Assembly (NCBI GenBank): GCA_043228905.1
Contig: JBHGNT010000009.1
Location: 15,128,001-15,192,000, forward strand
Source of the DNA: Azolla caroliniana
Taxonomy: Eukaryota > Polypodiophyta
Length of the DNA: 64,000 bases
Direction of reading: 5' to 3'
Positions 47,400 through 57,951 of the stretch are shown in pieces. The notes beneath the pieces are model-generated. The model was not told the origin of the DNA, ran no database searches, and was given only the letters and a program-made list of their open reading frames with translations. A program made the position numbers and the translations under genes. Every line of letters starts with the position of its first letter. The stretch's first letter is position 1.

Positions 47400-50300
47400 A
47401 CAAAATTGAAGAAAAAATTGGCGACCCCCCTTCTTTTTTTCCTATAAAAGGAGGTTGAGGGGGGGAGGGGCTCATTTGAGGAGGACGTATTGAGAGGAGG
47501 AGACTATCGCCACTTTTCCTTCGGATCTCTTAATCTTCTTCTTCACCACTTCTCTTCATCTCATACCCCTTCATCCCCTCATCACCACGTGCTCGTCTTC
47601 TTCACGTTGGCACTGAAAGTGATCGTTTACGATGCTCGTGAGCCCAAGCTTCGTTGGTTCAACATTGCTTCACCCCGTTCGTCTTTGCGAGCCCGTGTGC
47701 TCACCGTTCTGGCGGTTGTGGTTCATTGTGGTTGGCCTTTTTGTGGTGCTTGTGTGTTCGTCTTTGTCGTGTTCGTGCTCCGTGTTTGGATTTGCTCTTG
47801 TCTCTAAGGGCATTTAGTATTTATGTTTTGTTGAGCTTGTGGTTAACTAGAAGTTGCCACATTCTAATCGAGCCCTATTTTATAAAGGGCCCTCTTGCGT
47901 TGGAATTGAACATATATTTATATCTTTAGCCAATATCAATCGTGTTTTTTTTTTTTTCTTTCTTTCTTTGTTCTCATCCCCTTGTACATTCAGCCATCTT
48001 GCTTGTGTGTGTTTGTGTCTTCCTTGTACATTCGGTCGTCTTGTGACGAGGGAGCGTTTCAGGTGTGCCCATGCACCTCTCCTCCTCATAAAGACGTACA
48101 AGCATTTGTATGTGTGCTTGTGTCTTCCTTGTACGTTCGGTCGTCTTGTGATGAGGAGCGTTTCGGGCGTGCCCATGCACCTCTCCTCCTCATAATGACG
48201 TACGAGCATTTTGTGTGTGTGTTTGTGTCTTCCTTGTACGTTCGGCCATCTTGTGACGAGGAAGCGTTTCAGGCATGCCCATGCACCGCTCCTCCTCATA
48301 AAGACGTACGAGCATTTATGCGCATGTTTGTGTCTTCCTTGTACGTTCGGCCATCTTGTGACGAGGGAGCGTTTTGGGCGTGCCCATGCACCTCTCCTCA
48401 TAAAGAAGTACGAGCGTTTGTGCATGTGTTTGTGTCTTCCTTGTACATTTGACAGTCTTGTGACGAGGGAGCATTTCAAGAGTGCCCATGCACCTCTCCT
48501 CCTCATAAAGGTGTACGAGCATTTTGTGCATGTTTTTGTGTCTTCCTTGTACGTTCAGCCGTCTTGTGACGAGGGACCGTTACGGACGTGCCCATGCACC
48601 TCTCCTCCTCATAAAGATGTACGAGCATTTGTTCGTGTGTTTTTGTCTTCCTTGTACTTTCAACCGTCTTATGACGAGGGAGCGTTTTGGGCGTGCCCAT
48701 CCACCTCTCCTCATAAAGAAGTACGAGCGTTTGTGTGTGTATTTGTGTCTTCCTTGTACATTTGACCGTCTAGTGACGAGGGAGCATTTCGGGCATGCCC
48801 ATGCACCTCTGAAGGTGTACGAGCATTTTGTGCATGTGTTTGTGTCTTCCTTGTATGTTCGGCCGTCTTGTGACAAGGGAGCGTTACGGGCGTGCCCATG
48901 CACCTCTCCTCCTCATAAAGGCAGACGAGCATTTGTGCGTGTGTTTGTGTCTTCCTTGTACGTTCAACTGTCCTATGACGAGGAAGCGTTTCGAGCCTGC
49001 CCATGCACCTCTCCTCCTCATAAAGGCACATGAGCATTTTGTGTGTGTGTATGTGTTTTCCTTGTACGTTTGGCCGTCTTGTGACGAAGGAGTGTTTCGG
49101 GCGTGACCATGCACCTCTCCTCCTCATAAAGGTGTACGGCATTCTTGCATGTGTTTGTGCCTTCCTTGTATGTTCGGTCGTCTTGTGACGAGGGAGCATT
49201 TTGGACGTGCCCATGCACCTCTCCTCCTCATAAAGGCGTATGAGCATTTTGTGTGTGTGTTTGTGTCTTCCTTGTACGTTCGGCCGCCTTGTGAAGAGGG
49301 AGCGTTTCGGGCATACCCATGCACCTCTCCTCCTCATAAAGGCTTACGAGCATCTGTGCGTGTGTTTGTGTCTTCCTTGTACGTTCAGTCGTCTTGTGAC
49401 GAGGGAACGTTTCAGGCATGCCCATGCACCTCTCCTCCTCATAAAGGCGTACGAGCATTTGTGTGTGTGTTTCTGTCTTCCTTGTACGTTCGACCGTCTT
49501 ATGACGAGGGAGCGTTTTGGGCGTACCCATGCACCTTTCCTCATAAAGACGTACGAGCATTTGTGCCTGTGTTTGTGTCTTCCTTGTACATTTGACCGTC
49601 TTGTGACAAGGGACCGTTTCAGGCATGCCCATGCAGCTATCAAGGCGTACAAGCATTTTGTGCATGTGTTTGTGTTTTCCTTATACGTTAGGCCGTCTTG
49701 TGACGAGGGAGCGTTTCGGGCATGCCCATGCACCTCTCCTCCTCATAAAGACGTACGAGCATTTGTGTGTGTTTGTGTCTTCCTTGTACATTCGACCGTC
49801 TTGTGACGAGGGAGCATTTTAGGCATGCCCATGCACCTCTGCTCCTCATAAGGCATATGAGCATTTTGTGCGCGTGTTTGTGTTTTCCTTGTACGTTCAG
49901 CCGTCTTGTGACGAGGGAGTGTTTTGGGCATGCCCCTGCACATCTCCTCCTCATAAAGACGTACGAGCATTTGTGCGTGTGTTTGTGTCTTCCTTGTACG
50001 TTCGACCGTCTTGTGACGAGGGAGTGTTTCGGTCATGCCCATGCACCTCTCCTCCTGAAAAAGACGTAGGAGCATTTTGTGCGTGTGTTTGTGTCTTCCT
50101 TGTACGTTCGGTCATCTTGTGACGAGGGAGCGTTTTGGGCGTGCTCCTCCTCATAAAGAAGTACGAGCATTTGTGTGTGTGTTTGTGTATTCCTTGTACG
50201 TTCGGTTGTCTTGTGACGAGATGTCATTCAAGCTCGCCCATGCACCTCTCCTTCTCATAAAGGCATACGAGCATTTGTGCGTGTGTTTTCGGTCTTTCTT

Positions 50301-50663
50301 GTACGTTCAACATCTTTTGACAAGGGAGCATTCGGGCGTGTCCACTCACCTCTCCTCCTCATAAAGACATACGGGCATTCGTGTCTCTGTTATCGTCCCC
50401 TTGTGTGTTCATCTTGCGTACTCATCTTTGCTTGTACCCGTTTGATCACTTTGCTCATGCGGTGATCTCGAAAACTCGACTAGTCGTGATCAACAAAAGC
50501 CACTGGCCTCACAAAAGGCGCAACGAGCCCTTGCTCGGGAAGGGATCAGGAAGTAGTATTGTCGTAAAGCAAACCTCAGGTCTTCTCTATCACTGCAGTA
50601 CTCCCTAGTCCAAGACCCTTGTGGTCCCGCCCAAGTAACACACACGCGCGAAACATCGCGACA
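47400..50663 (+). repeat. B 5' LTR, about 3.2 kb, with a 105-bp satellite
   Basis: It begins near a TATA box (CCTATAAAAGG, about 47452); the start of U3 is not visible. A second TATA-like TTTTATAAAGG lies at 47877. About 47960-50380 is a tandem array of about 23 copies of a ~105-bp unit containing TTGTGTCTTCCTTGTACG and GTGCCCATGCACCTCTCC. U5 then follows, with GACCCTTGTGGTCCCGCCC and the end CGCGACA at 50663. Confidence 0.85.
47960..50380. repeat. 105-bp satellite array (~23 copies)
   Basis: The units are 102-108 bp with frequent single-base changes. Because 105 is a multiple of three and the unit lacks stops in several frames, both strands show long false ORFs. There are no unique spacers, so it is a satellite, not a CRISPR array. 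Confidence 0.95.
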
Positions 50664-50666
50664 TAA

Positions 50667-50683
50667 ATTGGTGAACCCGACAT
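50667..50683 (+). other. Primer-binding site of B
   Basis: ATTGGTGAACCCGACAT, a few bases after the LTR end, as in C and D. Confidence 0.85.
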
Positions 50684-50708
50684 CAAAGGACGGCAAGGGA
50701 GATCCAAG

Positions 50709-52850
50709 ATGCGAGGAGGAGAACTCGCTGAAGCGATGGCGGCAGCGGTGGACTGCTTGGTAAATGCTCAAGAAGGCATCACCGGCCTAGACCGGGCCAT
50801 AGAGACATGGTCAGCACAACGGTTTAATGGAAGAGATACCACAAGCTACTTGGATGCCTATAAGGCCGAAATGCTTATGCGAAACGTCCCCGAAGATATG
50901 CGGCTAGCCGGATTCACTAGAGTGGTAACACCGAGTATCCACACAGAGGTACTCGAGATACAAGTAGACCCTTGCAATTGGGAGGGGTTCAAAGAAAAAC
51001 TCCTTGAGAAGTACGGCCTTGATGACTCACTCAGAATTTTGAAAAGGGATCTAATGGAGTGGGTTGAGCTTCCCAGCAAGGCGAGAAATACTATGGCACT
51101 TCTACAAGAATTTGAGAAGCGCTTCGTGCGACTCTCGGCTCTTGATAGGACGGTGCTTTACACAAGCAAGGTCCTACTATTCATAAAATTTGTTGATGCA
51201 CAAGACCGAGAGAAGGTGGGGCTCCCCCTCGAAACTGATGATGGGCTCACGACGGATTGGGCTATGGTAAAACGGGTTTGTAGTCGCTTCGATAAGAGAA
51301 GGGAATGGAACCATGGGTCTCCTTTGAGCGGCAAACATCCACATGCTCCATTAGTCAAACACACGAACCCAGGGGTGGTAGAGCACCTCAAGAAAGAGAG
51401 CAAACAAATGCAAGGTTCGTCCTCGAGAGAAACGTGGTTGAAGCACCGTCTGGAGGGTTGGCAATAGACGAGCTCACAAAGATGGTGTGAGATCTCCAAA
51501 TAGCGCAAGTTAGGAGAGAGAGTGGTGGCCCTCAAGATCGATGTCCCCCATTCGCGCAAAGATGTATGTGGTGCGACAATCCCGACCACCTATGAAGGGA
51601 GTGTGGAGACTTTCAAGAGGCCCTAAGAAGGGATATTGTCTATCTTTGGAACAATAGGGTCTATTCGACGGAGACAAGGCGCCCCTTGGAATTGAATCAA
51701 GGCCGAGGGGGCATGAGAAGGCTAATGGAGGAGGCCGAATCACGACATATTGAAGTCGTCCACTACTCGGCGTCGGTTGGGATCCGAGTGGGAAAAGAGG
51801 TGAGGAGGCAAGAGGAGAAAGAGTTTGACTTTTGGCCATCAATACTTGGAAGCCTCTCTAGGGGAAAGTTCAAAAGAGAAGAAGCGGACAAAGCGGAAAG
51901 AAGGGTCCAAGAAGAAACCGGGTGGAAGGATCCGGTGGAAGAAAAGACTGGCTTAGTGGAAGCCGCTTGCCAAAACTACGAAGTAATGGTAGAAGAGAAG
52001 AAGGTAGGAAATGATGTGGAAGCCGGTCCATCAAGGAAATACGACGCTTGAGGTGCACTAAGAAGGGAAGAGCCGAACCAGTCTCAAGCACGTGACGAAA
52101 GATGGAAAGAGAAGGGGAACCCCCCCAACTTCAAGATTTGCTCGAAGATCGAACAAGCAACGGACTTGAAGAAGGTAGTGGAGGAAAGGATCCTCAATAG
52201 TCACGTAGAGTTTACTCTACGAGAGGTCCTCGGAATTGCCAAGAAAGAATTACATCAGGTCATCATCGACCTAATGAAGAGGAAGCGGCTCTCGACGGAG
52301 CAAGAAGTGGAAAATCCCACGATTGTAAATGCATTGTGAACTGAGGTGCCCAAGGAAGACAAAGACTATGTGGATAGTCACTACACGAGGCCGCATTGGG
52401 CGAGAGTGACAACGGAGACACCGGTGCGGGTCGGAGATGTAAATGAGCCGGTTGTAGCCTTGATCGACCATGGCTCTAAGGTTAACCTTATGTCCATGGA
52501 CTTTTATAAAAAGGGAAACTAGCCGATCAACACGAAGCACGGGTGGAAGATTAGAGCGGCGACCCGAGCAACCGAGGAGCTATACAGGGCTTGCTCGAAT
52601 GTACGGGTGAAGGTGGGGGACGTAGAAATAGATCAACATTTTTGTGTTCAAGAGACGTCCTCACACCCGGTCATCTTGGGTGAACCATACATCATGGTGG
52701 CTCACATGGAGATGAAGGTGCTAGACAACGGGTCGGCATATGCGACAGTCAAGAGCCAAGATGGGAAGCATTCGGTCCAATTCCTTACGGTGAGGCCCAA
52801 CCATGAGCGCAATCGAGCCTCCCTCAAAGGGGAGAGCCGAGAGGATTTTT
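50709..52850 (+). pseudogene. B gag and protease (decayed)
   Basis: ATG 50709 opens RGGELAEAMAAAVDCLV and runs 252 codons (LLQEFEKRFVRLSALDRTVL). After a frameshift there is a zinc knuckle (CMWCDNPDHL, with a TGA inside, then RECGDF), the linker (VEFTLREVLGIAKKELH), protease ALIDHGSKVNLMSM near 52465 and HPVILGEPYI near 52670. Stops include TGA near 51487, 51595, 52050 and 52337 and TAG near 52520. The protease again has DHG. Confidence 0.85.
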
Positions 52851-54093
52851 GATGCAAGCTATTAAAGAGTGGGGCCGCAATAGCCCGAGGCAAACTAAGA
52901 CCCTAAACCCTTGCAAAACTATTAAATGTAATAGGAAACAATTTTGGTTCTCCGAAAATGGAGCTTGTAAAATTACTAGTTTAAGTGATAGAGATAAGCC
53001 TAGGGCCAAGAGATACAAAAGGTATCTCAAACAATGTAATTTATTGGGGGAAGATGACACCATAAGCGGCGCCATGGAGGCAGTCTCGTTCGACGACACT
53101 CTCAGAGAGATGGAGAGGATAGTCGTTTCGGGCATCAATGAAGACAAGGTAATTCTAGTCAACTCAGTTGACATGTACACCGTCATCGAAGAGCTTGGGC
53201 GGTTGATTGAGGAAGCGAGGATGGTCAAGGTGCAAACAAAGTACAAAACCGTGGACAGGAAGGTGAAGCATGTGGCTTCCCCATTGCCTAACAATAATTG
53301 GGATCGGATAAAGGGGGTAGCGGTTGATCCTAGCTTGCGGGACCCACGAGGCATAGGGCACTGAATCACCAACGAGACGCGACAAAAGCTCCGGAATGGT
53401 GGGGGTGGCTTCCTATTGCCTAGGGAGGAGGAAATATTTAGAAGGATGATAGAAAGACACAAAAGGGCTTTCGCCTTCTCGTCGGGTGAGATAGGGTGCG
53501 TAAACCCTAAGATCATGGAGCCAACGGTGATCTTTACGGTACCGCTTGTACCATGGAACATCAAAGCAATCCCGGTTTCGAGAGCTCACATCCCGAAGTT
53601 GATTGAGCTACTCAAGGAAAAGATCAAGATGGGTATCCTCGAGCCATCAAACGCCCCATACTCGAATCGGTGGTTCATTATGCCAAAGAAGAACGGCACC
53701 TTACCCTTCATCCAGGACCTACAACCTGTTAATTAAGTGACAATTCGAAATGTAGGGGTCGGGCCGAGCGTTGACAAATTCACCGAGGCCTTCGCTGGAA
53801 GGTCTATTTATTCGATCGGTGATCTATACTCGGGGTATGATCAATTCTAACTAGTTGTGGAATGTAGGGACATCACGACGATGCGGACCCCTATCAGCCT
53901 AGTAGGAATGTGTACCTTGCCACAAGAAGGCACTAACTCTATAGAACACATGGTAAATGCAATGAACAAGGTATTGAGAGATTGCATCCCCGACATCACC
54001 ATGCCATTCCTCGATGACATCCCCATAAAAGGGTGCTCTGAAGCAGAGAAAGATGAAACCTTGGACGAGGATGACTGTAGACGTTTTGTGGCA
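52851..54093 (+). pseudogene. B reverse transcriptase, truncated
   Basis: It aligns with D RT (SFDDTLREMERIV; IPVSRAHIPKLIELL; SNRWFIMPKKNGT). TAA stops occur near 53735 and 53849 and a TGA near 53362. The active site MPFLDDIPIKGC (about 54000-54035) is intact. The sequence breaks off at DCRRFVAY and joins the B LTR at about 54094. RNase H and integrase are gone. Confidence 0.85.
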
Positions 54094-54626
54094 TATCTCA
54101 TACCCCTTCATGCCCTCATCACCACATGCTCATCTTCTTCGCGTTGGCACTCGAAGTTCTCATTTACGGTGCTCGTGAACCCGAGCTTCGTTGGTTCAAC
54201 GTTGCTTCGCCTCGTTCTTCATTACGAGCCCGTGTGCTCGCCGTTCAGGTGGTCGTGGTTCATTGGGGTTGGTATTTCTGTGGTGCTTGTGTGTTCGTCT
54301 TTGTCGTGTTCGTGCTCCGTGTTCGGATTTGCTCTTGTCTCTAAGGGCATTTAGTATTTATGTTTTGTTGAGCTTGTGGTTAACTAGAAGTTGCACATTG
54401 TAATCGAGCCCTATTTTATAAAGGGCCCTCTTGCATTGGAATTAAACACGTATTTATTTCTTTAGCCAATATCATTCGTGTTTTTCTTTCTTTCTTTCTT
54501 TCTTTGTTCTCGTCCACTTGTACGTTCGGCCGTCTTGTGACAAGGGAGTGTTTCAAGCGTGCCCATGCACCTCTCCTCCTCATAAAGGCGTACGAGCATT
54601 TGTGTGTGTGCTTGTGTCTTCCTTGT
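54094..54626 (+). repeat. B 3' LTR, first part
   Basis: It resumes homology to the 5' LTR at CATCTCATACCCC (about 47558). It includes the second TATA-like box (54418) and the first satellite unit, in which G is inserted. Confidence 0.85.
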
Positions 54627-54630
54627 ACGT

Positions 54631-55427
54631 TGTCGTAGTGTGAATCACACACTACGTGAAATATGTAAAATACTATATCCGATTTAAAGTACGTATTATA
54701 AATAAAATAAAACATTAAAAATATTTATTACGTGCATAAGGCAAGATTTGAACCCTATACCTCCACATAGACAAACCCCAACCTTACTATTGTACTAACT
54801 TATCCTAATATGTATAAGACCTTTATTTACTCCTATCTTTATTAAAAGGTAAGTCATGCATTTTTTTTAGAATGCGTGAATACTTTATTTATAAGAAAAA
54901 TGTACACCAATAAAAAATGACTTGTGCACATCTAACGAGCATGAGCACTATATTTAGGAAATAAAAGCATAGTGTAAAAAGGCAACTCATGCACATTTAG
55001 TGTGCATGAACACTTTAGAAAAAGCATGAAGCTATGCTTAGCCTCTTCCATCCTTATATAAAGAGGAGATAAAGATGTATGGGAGGTTGTTGCTTATTTT
55101 TACAAGGGTGGATTGATATAATATAATCGTGGGATTCACGAATTTGCTAACTATTTTTTTCTCTCTTAATCTGAGTACTCACTAATACACTATACTCGTG
55201 GGATTCACGAGTTTTTCATATCTTTCTTTCTTACAACATATTTCATATTCATCATTGCCTTAGAATTTCCTTTTCTCCTAGTCCAAAACCTCAATGGTTC
55301 TCGCCCGACTCACGCAACGATCCGGCGCCGAAAGGCACGACACAAGTGAATTTCCTTTTCTCCTAGTCCAAAACCTCAATGGTTCCTGCCCGACTCACGC
55401 AACAATCCAGCGCCGAAAGGCACAACA
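54631..55427 (+). mobile_element. G: solo LTR with 4-bp duplication ACGT
   Basis: The LTR starts TGTCGTAGTGTG, ends GCACAACA, and is flanked by ACGT (54627-54630, 55428-55431). The uninterrupted satellite reads CCTTGTACGTTCGG, which proves a 4-bp duplication. Its end resembles B's U5 (CTAGTCCAAAACC). The terminal ~80 bp are duplicated (from about 55264 and 55349). TATATAAAGAGG lies near 55057. Confidence 0.85.
54740..54805 (-). repeat. tRNA-like SINE head within G
   Basis: On the minus strand there is an A-box-like TAAGTTAGTACAATAG and, about 45 bp on, GGGTTCAAATC, a good B box. A whole SINE cannot be delimited. Confidence 0.35.
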
Positions 55428-55431
55428 ACGT

Positions 55432-55610
55432 TTGGTCGTCTTGTGACAAGGGAGCGTTTCAAGCGTGCCGATGCACGTCTCCTCCTCATAAAGGCGTACG
55501 AGCATTTTGTGCATGTGTTTGTGTCTTCCTTGTACTTTCGGCCGTCTTGTGACGAGGACGCGTTTCGGGCGTGCCCATGCACCTCTCCTTCTCATAAAGA
55601 TGTACCCAGT
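55432..55610 (+). repeat. B 3' LTR satellite, 1.7 units
   Basis: This is the satellite between G and the foreign segment at 55611. Confidence 0.85.
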
Positions 55611-56115
55611 TCGCGGAGAGGCCCCCACCGCCCAAACACAACCTAGACACTAACCCGTCCGTCCCTTTAAAATATAAATATAAATATCGTTATCCCTCCA
55701 AACACCTCATACTACTTTCAATTATAATAATTATAACTAATCAAAACAAGTCATTCATATCAATCAATAAATACACTAATCATCGGTCGTATTGTTGTGT
55801 AGACAAGGGCTAGGGAGTGTAAGAATTGGTGCACTGTCATACGGTGATACTAATCTTCGTCCTATCAGGTTATAATCGATGGCGTCCACTGCATTCACCA
55901 AGCTCCTCCACGCGCACTACCCCGACGTCGGTTGTGGCTCCTTGGTAATTCAAGCCGAGTTCAACAACACTCGTTGTACCTACCGGGCCTCAAGTTCTTC
56001 CTCAAGATTGTCCTTTGGGGTGTACTTCCTGAGTTGGTCAGCCGGTTCCTCACAAGATACAACCCCGATACCAGCCACATTCGCATGCACGCCTTCGCAA
56101 ACGCTACGGGTGTGT
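55611..56115. other. Foreign ~500-bp segment inside the satellite
   Basis: It is unlike the satellite or any other part of the window. The left part is AT-rich. The right part (from ATG 55879, MASTAFTKLLHAHYPDVGCG) is GC-richer, with an open frame of about 75 codons until the satellite resumes. I recognise no family. It could be a captured host fragment or part of another transposon. Confidence 0.4.
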
Positions 56116-56585
56116 TTGGGTCTTCCTAGTACGTTCGACCGTCTAGTGATGAGGGAGCGTTTCGGGCGTGCCCATGCACCTCTACTCCTCATAAAGGCGT
56201 ACGAGCATTTTGTGCATGTGTTTGTGTCTTCCTTATATGTTCGCCCGTCTTGTGACGAGGGAGTGTTTCGGGTGTGCCCATGTACCTCTCGTCCTCATAA
56301 AGACGTACGAGCATTTTGTTCATGTGTTTGTGTCTTCCTTGTACATTCCATCGTCGTGTGACGAGGGAGCATTTTAGGCGTGACCTTGAACCTCTCCTCC
56401 TCATAAAGGTGTACGAGCATTTTGCGCATGTGTTTGTGTCTTCCTTGTACATTCAGTTGTCTTGTGACGAGGGAGCGTTTCGGGTGTGCCCATGCACCTC
56501 TCCTCCTCATAAAGACGTACTAGCATTTGTGCATGTGTTTGTGTCTTCCTTGTATGTTCGACCGTCTTGTGACGAGGGAGCATTT
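56116..56585 (+). repeat. B 3' LTR satellite, ~4.5 units
   Basis: Satellite units up to the CATTT target site of the solo A LTR. Confidence 0.88.
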
Positions 56586-57302
56586 TGACGGAACTCAAGG
56601 CTCCTTATGTTCAACGCTCGGCCACAACCGAGATTCTTTTCATACACAGAAAACGAGAAATAAAACGCGACACAAAGGAGAGGGAGATACACAGGAGGTT
56701 TACGTGGAAAACCCAAAGAGGGAAAAACCACGACAGCCCACAGGCTGCAAACTGTCACTATGTGAGAATGTACAATAGTGAGTTCACTGAGGCAACGACC
56801 TCGTGCTCACAGATCTTTGCCACAAGCGGCGGTTACAACAGAGGCAACGACCTCTTTCTCTCTCTCTCTCTTTGAAAACTATTACGTGCTCTCTCTTCTT
56901 CTTGCACCAACAAGGGAAAAAAATGACAACAACAGTTACTAAAAGTTTGCCCTAAGTCATATTTATACTAATATGACTTTTCGGCTATTTACAAATGTAG
57001 CCTCAATGGGCTCTCAGAAAACATATTTACGAATATGTCTCTTCATCCGGTTCTCACCGGGTCTGTACCATCCGGCTCTCCGTAGCCGGGTATTCCTCAT
57101 CCGGTCTTCACCGGGTCTGTATCATCCGGCTCTCCGTAGCCGGGTACTCCTCATCCGGTTCATACCGGGCCTGCACCATCCGGCTCTCCGTAGCCGGGTA
57201 CTCCTCATCCAGTTCATACCGGGCCTGCACCATCCGGCTCTCCGTAGCCGGGTCCTCCTCATACGGTTTCCCTTCCCATCCGGAGGGACCTGTCTCCCAA
57301 CA
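56586..57302 (-). mobile_element. Solo LTR of the copia A family (four 54-bp repeats)
   Basis: It is a complete A LTR (TGACGGAACTC to TCTCCCAACA) flanked by CATTT (56581-56585 and 57303-57307). The satellite continues on both sides in register. It carries four 54-bp units and includes the ~170-bp part missing from the 40492 LTR. It arose by LTR-LTR recombination. Confidence 0.95.
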
Positions 57303-57307
57303 CATTT

Positions 57308-57951
57308 TGGGCATGCCCATGCACCTCTTCTCCTCATAAAGACGTATGAGCATTTTTTGCATGTGTTTGTGTCTTCCTTGTGCGTTCGGCCATCTTGTGA
57401 CGAGGGAGTGTTTCGGGCGTGCCCATGGACCTCTCCTCCTCATAAAGACATACGAGCATTTGTGCGTGTGTTTGTGTATTCCTTGTACGTTCAGTCGTCT
57501 TGTGACAAGACGTCGTTCGGGCAATGCCCATGCACCTCTCCTCCTCATAAAGGTGTACGAGCATTTGTGCCTGTGTTTTGTGTTTTCCTTGTACGTTCGA
57601 TGTCTTGTGACAAGGGAGAGTTCGGGCGTGCCCATGCACCTCTATTCCTCATAAAGACGTATGGGCATTCGTGTTTGTGTTATCATCCCCTTGTGCGTTC
57701 ATCTTGCTTTCTCATCTTTGCTTGTACCCATTTGATCACTTGGCTCGTGTGGTGATCTCGAAAACTCGACTAGTCATGATCAACGAAAGCCACCGGCCTC
57801 ACAAAAAGGGCAACGAGCCCTTGCTCGGAAAGGGGTCGGGAAGTAGTATTGTCATAAAGCAAACCTCGGGTCTTCTCTATCCCTTGAGTACTCCCTAGTC
57901 CAAGACCCCCGCGGTCCCACCCAAGTAACACGCGCGCGCGAAACTTCGTGA
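57308..57951 (+). repeat. B 3' LTR, end
   Basis: About 3.4 satellite units, then the same U5 as 50390-50663 (GACCCCCGCGGTCCCACCC, CGCGCGCGAAACTTCG). The final bases are mutated from CGCGACA, and Copia2 follows. Confidence 0.85.

Larger units (their letters stand above)
47400..57951 (+). mobile_element. B: gypsy element with satellite-filled LTRs
   Basis: The 5' LTR (about 47400-50663) and 3' LTR (about 54094-57951, interrupted by G, a solo A LTR and a foreign segment) flank a gag-pol region cut off in RT. Gag and RT are homologous to D, and the primer site and U5 block match C, D and E. It is the second pol-bearing member of that clade in the window. Confidence 0.85.

Noticed and set aside
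47960-50380. Possible CRISPR-like array
   Set aside because: Units are contiguous without unique spacers, and no cas genes are present; the context is a plant retrotransposon LTR.
47880-50465. Long repetitive Arg/Lys-rich ORFs on both strands
   Set aside because: They follow from a 105-bp unit (a multiple of three) lacking stops in several frames; all frames look alike and the DNA is an LTR satellite.
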